NCBI GenBank assembly: GCA_905182385.1 | Contig: CAJJBS010000043.1 | Span: 1 to 11,662, forward strand | Origin: Fidelibacterota bacterium TCS55 | GTDB taxonomy: Bacteria > Fidelibacterota > Marinisomatia > Marinisomatales > TCS55 | DNA: 11,662 nt | Direction of reading: 5' to 3' | Shown: positions 5,538 through 11,662 of the stretch, piece after piece | Position numbering within the stretch: the first letter of the stretch is position 1 | How the letters are laid out: every line of letters begins with the position of its first letter | The notes under the pieces: model-generated | What the model was told of the DNA's origin: nothing | The model's database searches: none | Seen by the model: only the letters and a program-made list of their open reading frames with translations | Made by a program: the position numbers and the translations under genes

Positions 5538-7617
5538 GTAGAGCAAAATTTGCTCGTTGTTTTTCTATCTGCACAGAAATTATTTTAATATGCACTCTAT
5601 CACCTAACCTAAACTCTTCTTTAAGACTCCGACCTTTAATAGAATAATGATCTTCATCATAATAATAGGTATCATTCTCAAGAGTATCAATATGAATCAA
5701 ACCTTCAGCCATTGACGACTTTAATCCTACAAAAAATCCAAAATTTGTTACACCGGTTATAGTTCCTTCAAAAACTGAATTAATTCTTTCAGCGAGCCAT
5801 CTAAGCTGCTTTACTTTAATATATTCACGCTCCGCATTCAATGCTTCTATCTCTTTTTCATTTGAAAGTTTCAAAGCTTCTTCAATTTTATCATTCCATT
5901 CATTTTTTAATTCAAAGGAATGTCTATCTAACATTTTAATCATTCGATGAACCAATAAATCAGGATACCGACGAATGGGAGATGTAAAGTGAGTATAATT
6001 TTTAAAAGCTAATCCAAAATGGCCTTTATTTTTTATAGCATATTCTGCCTTACTCATTGTTCTTAAGGCTACATTTTCAATTAATGGCCTATAAGGTGAA
6101 TCTTCTACATGCTTTAATATTTTTTTAAAATCATTAGGAGACATTTCTCCATCAGGAGCATAAATACCTAGTTTAAGTCTTTTTAATAGCCCCGCAAATT
6201 TCTCTACTCTTAATGAATCTGGCTTTATATGAACACGATAGAAAAAGTTAAGATTTTTAGGTATTTTTTTAGGTATTTCAACTGCAACAACCTTGTTAGC
6301 CAGAAGCATGCATTCTTCAACAATCCGATGAGAAATAAGTCTTTCACTAGGTCTGATGTCATCCGGAATACCTTTTTCATTCATATCAAATACTGGTTCT
6401 GGAATATTAAAATCTAAACTTCCATTTTTTGATCGATCTTTATAAAGCGCAATAGAAAGTTTTCGAAGGTCATTAATTTGAGCTTTAAATGCATGTTTAT
6501 TTTTACCTTCGATTATGTCCTGAACTTCTTGGTAGGTAAGGCGAGCTTTACTATTAATTACTGTTGGACGTATATCAACATTTAAAACTTTATAGCTTTG
6601 GTCTAATTGAATGATTGCAGATATAGCTAATCGATCAACTCCAGGGCGAATTGAACATAAATCTGCAGATAATTCTTTTGGCAGCATATGTACAACTCCT
6701 TCTGTAAAATAAACTGAAGTACCTCTATGCATAGCTTCTTTATCAATAAGTGAATTTGGAGTCACAAAATGACTCACATCTGCAATATGAACTCCAATCT
6801 CAGTACCCATTTTATTGTTTTTTATTGATAAAGCATCATCGAAGTCTTTTGCCTCTTGTGGGTCAATGGTAAAACATATATCGTTTCTTAAATCTAGTCT
6901 ATTTTTTATTTCATCTTTAATATCATCTTCGGAATACTTTTTTACTTCCTGATTAATACTTGAAGAAAAAGACTGATCATAATCATATTTATGAAGAATC
7001 ATTTTTAAATCATTAGCTGGGTCATTTGCATCTCCAATAATAGATTCAAAACTTGCAATAATCGGATCGTTTGCATTGCCCCAGTCCTTCACTCTTGCTT
7101 TAACTATCTTACCTTCTGTTAATTCTTTTTTAGATCCAATTAATCGAATGCCACGTCCAGGATTTACTGGGGACACTTCAATAAAAAATTTGCCACTATA
7201 AAGATAAGTAACGCCTATAAAAGTATTTGAAGCACGCTCTAATACTTTATGAATCCTTCCGCTAAGCCCTCTGGAATTAGATCTTCCCTTAATTTTCACA
7301 AGGACTTTGTCACCATTAATAGCATCAGACATAGAACGGCGACCAATAAAGATATCTTCATTATCATCATTTGTAATTACAAAACCAAAACCTTTTTGAG
7401 TTACCGAAAGTTTACCTTCAATTTTCTTAGGCGACTTAGGTAGACAATAACGATTAGGCTTTAGTCTAATAATTTCACCATTAATAGACATCTGTTTAAT
7501 GAAAATTTTTATAGCGCCAACATCACTTTTTCTAACTTTAAGTCTTTTAATTAATTCTTTTTGGCTCAAAGTATTTTTTGGTGCGTTCGCTAATATATTT
7601 ATTATCTTTTTTATCAT
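5524..7617 (-). CDS. rnr: Ribonuclease R (3'-5' exoribonuclease, RNB family)
   Basis: RNase R degrades structured RNA from the 3' end in the cytoplasm, in RNA quality control and turnover. The 697-residue protein shows the full domain order: an N-terminal winged-helix segment (about 1-60), cold-shock/OB domains (about 65-195, with KGFGFVITND and EDIFIGRRSM), the catalytic RNB domain (about 235-560) and a C-terminal S1 domain (about 613-694, VFEGTITGVTNFGFFVGL). The four metal-binding aspartates expected from RNase II are present as D252, D258, D260 and D261 in TIDPQEAKDFDDAL, and the HFTSPIRRYPDLLVHR block (543-558) is intact. It ends right after S1 and lacks the long lysine-rich tail of E. 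coli RNase R. Its ATG directly abuts the TAA of the Omp85 gene, with no visible Shine-Dalgarno sequence, so coupling is likely. Confidence 0.95.
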   Translation of the reverse strand: MIKKIINILANAPKNTLSQKELIKRLKVRKSDVGAIKIFIKQMSINGEIIRLKPNRYCLPKSPKKIEGKLSVTQKGFGFVITNDDNEDIFIGRRSMSDAINGDKVLVKIKGRSNSRGLSGRIHKVLERASNTFIGVTYLYSGKFFIEVSPVNPGRGIRLIGSKKELTEGKIVKARVKDWGNANDPIIASFESIIGDANDPANDLKMILHKYDYDQSFSSSINQEVKKYSEDDIKDEIKNRLDLRNDICFTIDPQEAKDFDDALSIKNNKMGTEIGVHIADVSHFVTPNSLIDKEAMHRGTSVYFTEGVVHMLPKELSADLCSIRPGVDRLAISAIIQLDQSYKVLNVDIRPTVINSKARLTYQEVQDIIEGKNKHAFKAQINDLRKLSIALYKDRSKNGSLDFNIPEPVFDMNEKGIPDDIRPSERLISHRIVEECMLLANKVVAVEIPKKIPKNLNFFYRVHIKPDSLRVEKFAGLLKRLKLGIYAPDGEMSPNDFKKILKHVEDSPYRPLIENVALRTMSKAEYAIKNKGHFGLAFKNYTHFTSPIRRYPDLLVHRMIKMLDRHSFELKNEWNDKIEEALKLSNEKEIEALNAEREYIKVKQLRWLAERINSVFEGTITGVTNFGFFVGLKSSMAEGLIHIDTLENDTYYYDEDHYSIKGRSLKEEFRLGDRVHIKIISVQIEKQRANFALHDQN

Positions 7618-8877
7618 TTATAATTTAGAAGAGAATTTAATATGTATTTTCCCACCAGCAGAACGTTTTGAGAATCCAATTGAAATATCCAATGCTATTG
7701 TTCCTTTATATTGACGAAACCCTAAACCATAGCCTGGATGAATAGTATAATTACTAACTGCTGGTATATCTATGAATATGAATGATTGAGATTGCTTTAG
7801 GTTCCCAAATAACAATTCAAACGTTTGAATAAATATCCATTCTGACGCAAACTGATTTTCTCTATAACCTCTGATTGTATTTATCCCTCCATATTTTACT
7901 TTTTTGGCTGAAATCAATTTTCTATTATTTAATAAAACACTTTCACCTTGAGAAAAAACTAAAATTACACTATTTCCAATATTTTTATATTTTTGAAATT
8001 TAAATTTTGATTCAAACATTGTTGTTTTACCAAAATGATCATTAAAATTCCCAAGAGTCATTGCTGTTTCAAAAAATTGACCAGAGTATGGTAACCATCT
8101 ATTGTTTCTCCTATCCACTTTTAAACCTAGTAATATTGATTTTGAGCTAAACTTTTTATTTTGTGATAAATCTTTCCCTGATTCTTTTTTCCCTCCAAAC
8201 CTCCACTGGCCAAAAGGACTTAAGCCTGTAAGTAAACCAGAAGTAGATTCAATATAATAACTATTTTCAATAAAATTTTGATCTAGTTGAATTAACGTAC
8301 CAAATGGCAAGCTAAATAAAAAAGGTGTTTCTATAGAAAAATATAATTTTCTAGTATTGGCATCTGGCTGTTGCCATTTAAGATCCAAAATCGAACCTTT
8401 TTCCCTAGGATTTTCTAAATGTATATCAATCTCTCCCGTAGATATCCATTCACCTTCTTTTCCTTTACTTGCTCCCAACAAACCACCAATTTGACTTTTA
8501 AAAACAGGATTGAAATCAACCACTGCAGCTATTCTATTATTATCGTACTTTGCAAATGAGAGGAAAGAGCCATCATCAATAAAGGGATAGGCGCTCTTAA
8601 TGACTCTTAGTTGTCTTAGTGCTTGACTTCGAGTAGAAAGTCCTAAAATTGGCTTAAATAAGCTCTTTAACACTGATCCTTGAACATTATTCTGGTGTAA
8701 AAAGTACATTGAGTCAATTCTAGAGTTAATTTGAATAAATTCATATTCATTACTATTATTCAATTGATAGAAACTTTTCCATTCTCCTTCTTCATATAAT
8801 TGTGAAAAAAGCGAATCAATTCGCTGAGCATTAATTATTCCAAAGGAAATCAATATAAATACTTTAAAAATATGCAC
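7618..8877 (-). CDS. Omp85 (BamA/TamA-like) outer-membrane protein with one POTRA-like domain
   Basis: Omp85 proteins insert or export other proteins at the outer membrane. This one has 419 residues from a GTG start at 8875-8877, chosen because AAGGAG lies 6 nt upstream and because it yields a clean signal peptide (HIFKVFILISFGIINA, cleavage near residue 17). A longer reading from 8922 would add 15 unlikely residues and a 59-bp overlap. Residues 44-124 fit one beta-alpha-alpha-beta-beta POTRA unit, far fewer than the five of BamA. The barrel (about 128-419) contains DRRNNRWLPYSG (255-266), matching the Omp85 D-x-R-x-P-x-x-G signature, and GGINTIRGYRENQF (330-343) with the lid-loop IRGY motif. 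The usual FVDAG strand is degenerate (FIDIPAV), and the last residue is Leu rather than Phe or Trp. It overlaps the preceding barrel gene by 14 bp, so the two are probably co-translated. The client is unknown. Confidence 0.82.
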   Translation of the reverse strand: MHIFKVFILISFGIINAQRIDSLFSQLYEEGEWKSFYQLNNSNEYEFIQINSRIDSMYFLHQNNVQGSVLKSLFKPILGLSTRSQALRQLRVIKSAYPFIDDGSFLSFAKYDNNRIAAVVDFNPVFKSQIGGLLGASKGKEGEWISTGEIDIHLENPREKGSILDLKWQQPDANTRKLYFSIETPFLFSLPFGTLIQLDQNFIENSYYIESTSGLLTGLSPFGQWRFGGKKESGKDLSQNKKFSSKSILLGLKVDRRNNRWLPYSGQFFETAMTLGNFNDHFGKTTMFESKFKFQKYKNIGNSVILVFSQGESVLLNNRKLISAKKVKYGGINTIRGYRENQFASEWIFIQTFELLFGNLKQSQSFIFIDIPAVSNYTIHPGYGLGFRQYKGTIALDISIGFSKRSAGGKIHIKFSSKL

Positions 8878-11662
8878 GCACTTCTCCTTGAAGCTTAATA
8901 AAATTATCATAGCGTTCATCATTTAAAAACATTAATGAAGAATTTATAGATAAAGATTTACTTATCATCAAAGAGCCATTGATATTAGTTCGGAAAGTCC
9001 GATTATCCGAAAGGCCATTTAACGCTTCTGGAGGCATTGAATTAAAAGCATTTGCATTCATATACTGAATTTGACCTTCAATTCTACCTGTTTTACCAAT
9101 AAAACGAATAAAATTAATTTTAATACCGTAAGCATTTACATCCTTATTAGAATTTTCTCCTATAGAAGTGGCATCTTTATAATAAACTAATTTTGTTTCC
9201 CATTGGGTTATGCCTGTTTGAATTTCTTTAATACCAACCTCTGATGTAAAACCTTTAACTGATCTTTCAGTTATCCAGTTTTTTTCACTTTTAACTATAG
9301 CGTTATGAACATCTCCTGAAAAAATAAAATATTTATTTTTTTTTAATTGAACCTGCGACTCAATACCCCATTCATAGTCACTTCTCTCATCCCATCCTCT
9401 AGGGTCCATTCCATTAATATTTAAAGCATCTTGAAACCAAATTCTATTTCTATTTGTATTTTGACTTTTTCTTAGTATTAATTCATGTCGAATAAATTGA
9501 CGATGAAATTGAATATTATTATTGTTATCTCCAAGAATACTCAATTTATCTCCATAGAAATCCAAGCGATTCATTAGTCTATATTTAAGATTATTAAGGC
9601 TTTCATATTTCCATTTAGAAAAGTCAATTGAAAATTGATTTAATCCATCCATGAGAAAGCCGCTTTTGTAATTACCAGTAAATACAGTATGTGCCACAAA
9701 TGATCCATTCATATCACTAATATATTCATTCAAAAGATTATCATACCTGTAATGGCCCAAGCCAACACCTACAGAATCATAAACAACTGCACGAGACTCA
9801 TTACTACCTTCCTTTGCATTTACAACAAAATCAAGCTGAAAAGGACTTGCTTTTTTTCTATAATTTAGAGTCCCTCTAAAACTACTAAAATTATTAATTA
9901 TTTCACCTTTACTATCTTCTTGGATTCGTTGACGCCCCATAAATCCATAACCCCAACCTGAAGGTTGTATTGAATTAAAATCTAATTGAAGTATTTTTCC
10001 AACTTTAGTTGTCTTTAAAATTGTAGAGTCTGATAAAATTGATTCCTTATCCTCTCTTTCACCAACACCAAAAGATAAATAACGATTATTCTTTTTATAT
10101 TCAATTCCAACCATAATGTCATCAAACCTATAATAATTTTCTCTCATTTCATGAATTATAGTTAAAAAAGGCTTTATTGCACCTTTAAAAAATCTTATAT
10201 GTCCATCAATTTCTTGAAATTCTAAAATTGCATTGACCTTATTATACCTTACTTGAGCAGTGTTAATATAATTTCCTGAATAATTAAAATTTACTTCAGA
10301 GCGATTTTTTATTTGATTTCCCTGAGACAATTGAGAAAAATCAATATCACCAACTATATTTTCCCCTATATTGATTTTAGTCATGATAGATGATAAAGAT
10401 TCACGGCCTACTTGTTTTGGTTTAGAGTATATATCCCAAGATTCATTAAAGTTTACATTTCTATCTCTACCAAGAGATCTAAATTCAGATCCATTTTGCC
10501 AATGTTTTAAATCTAACCCAAATTTAACTTTTCTAAATTCAACTGTTTCTTGTTCAATCAAAAATTGAAAAGCACTACCGTTTAACTTTGAAGAGTTTCT
10601 ATTTGAATAAATATTATTTTCATAAATTGAAAGAGCCCCTTCTGAAATTATAGATAATCCACCATAGGGAGATATTATTGAATCAAATTGTAATAATTGC
10701 TGACTTACAGGAGGACTAATTGATCTACCAGGTGAATATCTCTGACTATTATCAATTATATCTAAACTTATAAATTCATAATAAATTCGGTTCTGAGAAG
10801 AAATTTTACGCACATAGGTACCAGAGGGATCAGGTCCAAAGATTACTTTATATCTACTTGATGTTTGTGAAAAATCAGTATTATAAATATAAACTCCATT
10901 TATCAATCTATATTCACCTAGAGAATCAGAAATAGAACCTAGGTCTTGGATAATATCTTTAGATTTAAAAATATTTTTTTGATTTTGAGTTATAAATGAA
11001 GAAGATTTATTATCTCTTTCATCAATATAGGATATAGAAAAAGTAGATTTTTTTCCAACCCTTGATTTCAAAGTAGCTTGAACAAAACTACTCTTATAAT
11101 TTGACTGTGAATATTGATACTCAATATCTATATCAGAATCAAAATATATTAAATTTTTAGCGGTAAAAGTTATTTCAGCCGCACTATAATCAATTGTGTA
11201 ATCTTGGTCTTGACCTCGTTTTAACTGAGCTCCATTTAACCATACTTTTTCTGAACCTGATGAAATGACTACGTTCCTTGCATTCGTTTTAGATGTTAAA
11301 AAATACGGTCCCTGATTTCCATCCTTACCTTTTATTTCTAATCGGTTATACTTTCCTTTTGATTGACCAATAATAGTTTTTAGACTCATGTTTTTATTAT
11401 TAAAATTATTTCTTATGCCTACTATATTTCTCTTGTTATTATTGTACTTACCAGAATTATTAATAACAGTTATATCTCCAGCTGTTAACTCATTCGAAGG
11501 GTGTGAAACCTTAATATACACTTTATCTAATTCTTCTAAAGCTGCAGTTGTGCCATCTGGTTGAATTGGAATAGACTCGTCAGTAACAATACCAGAGACT
11601 TGAACGCTTTCACTTAATTTTCCAGCAATTTGTATTCTAAGGCCGCCATTTAAAGAACCAGT
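8864..11662 (-). CDS. Large outer-membrane beta-barrel protein of unnamed family, 5' end beyond window
   Basis: The frame is open from the stop at 8864 to the right edge, giving 932 visible codons; there is no convincing start in the window, and the GTG at 11519-11521 is simply an internal valine. The visible N-terminal part holds beta-rich repeats of a kind I associate with large surface proteins of FCB bacteria: LRIQIAGKLSESVQVSGIV then IPIQPDGTT (31-39), TAGDITV (60-66), a GNQGPYFL turn (115-122) and NGAQLKRGQDQDYTIDY (143-159). That last pattern, G-x-x-L-x-R-G-x-x-x-D-Y-x-I-D-Y, resembles elements in SprA-like proteins, though I cannot call it SprA. The rest is alternating polar/aromatic strands typical of a transmembrane barrel, ending in KLQGEVRAYF. 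The terminal Phe is the classic barrel-assembly signal. No TonB plug or enzyme motif was seen. The overlapping downstream Omp85 gene suggests joint function. The biological role is unknown. Confidence 0.75.
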   Translation of the reverse strand, partial: TGSLNGGLRIQIAGKLSESVQVSGIVTDESIPIQPDGTTAALEELDKVYIKVSHPSNELTAGDITVINNSGKYNNNKRNIVGIRNNFNNKNMSLKTIIGQSKGKYNRLEIKGKDGNQGPYFLTSKTNARNVVISSGSEKVWLNGAQLKRGQDQDYTIDYSAAEITFTAKNLIYFDSDIDIEYQYSQSNYKSSFVQATLKSRVGKKSTFSISYIDERDNKSSSFITQNQKNIFKSKDIIQDLGSISDSLGEYRLINGVYIYNTDFSQTSSRYKVIFGPDPSGTYVRKISSQNRIYYEFISLDIIDNSQRYSPGRSISPPVSQQLLQFDSIISPYGGLSIISEGALSIYENNIYSNRNSSKLNGSAFQFLIEQETVEFRKVKFGLDLKHWQNGSEFRSLGRDRNVNFNESWDIYSKPKQVGRESLSSIMTKINIGENIVGDIDFSQLSQGNQIKNRSEVNFNYSGNYINTAQVRYNKVNAILEFQEIDGHIRFFKGAIKPFLTIIHEMRENYYRFDDIMVGIEYKKNNRYLSFGVGEREDKESILSDSTILKTTKVGKILQLDFNSIQPSGWGYGFMGRQRIQEDSKGEIINNFSSFRGTLNYRKKASPFQLDFVVNAKEGSNESRAVVYDSVGVGLGHYRYDNLLNEYISDMNGSFVAHTVFTGNYKSGFLMDGLNQFSIDFSKWKYESLNNLKYRLMNRLDFYGDKLSILGDNNNNIQFHRQFIRHELILRKSQNTNRNRIWFQDALNINGMDPRGWDERSDYEWGIESQVQLKKNKYFIFSGDVHNAIVKSEKNWITERSVKGFTSEVGIKEIQTGITQWETKLVYYKDATSIGENSNKDVNAYGIKINFIRFIGKTGRIEGQIQYMNANAFNSMPPEALNGLSDNRTFRTNINGSLMISKSLSINSSLMFLNDERYDNFIKLQGEVRAYF
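8884..8889 (-). promoter_or_regulatory. Ribosome binding site deciding the GTG start of the Omp85 gene
   Basis: On the minus strand this reads AAGGAG, then AAGTGC, then the GTG start at 8877. It lies within the last codons of the upstream barrel gene (L-Q-G-E-V). It is the strongest Shine-Dalgarno sequence in the window and supports the GTG over the far-upstream start at 8922. Confidence 0.75.

Noticed and set aside
7499..7714. Rightward hydrophobic 71-codon frame spanning the rnr/Omp85 junction, resembling a small membrane protein
   Set aside because: It is antisense to the RNase R N-terminus and the Omp85 C-terminus. AT-rich coding DNA often reads hydrophobic on the reverse strand, and there is no RBS.
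8878..8922. Extending the Omp85 protein upstream to the start at 8922
   Set aside because: It would put 15 residues with charged KEKC before the signal peptide and overlap the upstream gene by 59 bp, while the GTG at 8877 has an ideal AAGGAG.
11519..11521. GTG as the true start of the large barrel gene
   Set aside because: The same frame stays open for 47 more codons to the window edge with conserved-looking sequence, and a signal peptide is absent at this point, so it is an internal Val.
1..11662. CRISPR array, tRNA genes, insertion sequences, toxin-antitoxin or defence genes
   Set aside because: No regularly spaced repeats, cloverleaf-like segments, transposase motifs or known defence domains were seen; gene spacing leaves little unassigned DNA.

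Overview
The window is AT-rich DNA, almost entirely coding, from a Gram-negative bacterium. Several features suggest the Fibrobacteres-Chlorobi-Bacteroidetes (FCB) group or a relative such as Marinimicrobia: a DUF4837-type lipoprotein, a thioesterase with the DQMGxVYY active-site variant, an outer-membrane barrel of a kind I associate with FCB lineages, and the scarcity of Shine-Dalgarno sequences. This placement is inference from protein style; no rRNA or marker-gene comparison was possible. I found no tRNA, rRNA, CRISPR array, insertion sequence, phage gene or integrase, and no stretch over 300 bases without a gene.

Layout. At the left edge a YebC/PmpR-type regulator runs leftward and is cut by the window end. 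A 158-bp divergent intergenic region (560-717) separates it from a rightward EamA (DMT) transporter. That region holds a good RBS for yebC, an 11-of-12 inverted repeat and a TATAAT box. From 1544 to the right edge eight genes all run leftward with almost no spacing. In transcription order these are a large outer-membrane beta-barrel protein (5' end outside the window), an Omp85-family protein, RNase R, a DUF4837 lipoprotein, an RmlD-like sugar reductase, a DPM1-like GT2 glycosyltransferase, AccA and a YbgC/FadM-like thioesterase. Junctions range from a 14-bp overlap to a 24-bp gap, so the run looks like one directon with extensive translational coupling. It ends by overlapping the 3' end of the EamA gene by 17 bp.

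How the genes fit together. Much of the directon concerns the cell envelope: two outer-membrane barrels, a lipoprotein, nucleotide-sugar and lipid-linked sugar enzymes, the committed step of fatty acid synthesis and an acyl-CoA thioesterase. RNase R sits in the middle. The most interesting unit is the overlapping pair of a large unnamed beta-barrel protein and a small one-POTRA Omp85 protein, which may be a dedicated outer-membrane assembly or export pair. Two small DNA structures also merit a second look: an exact 16-bp tandem duplication encoding the lipoprotein signal peptide in two frames, and the long inverted repeat upstream of yebC. I saw no clear evidence of a wholly new defence or mobile system.
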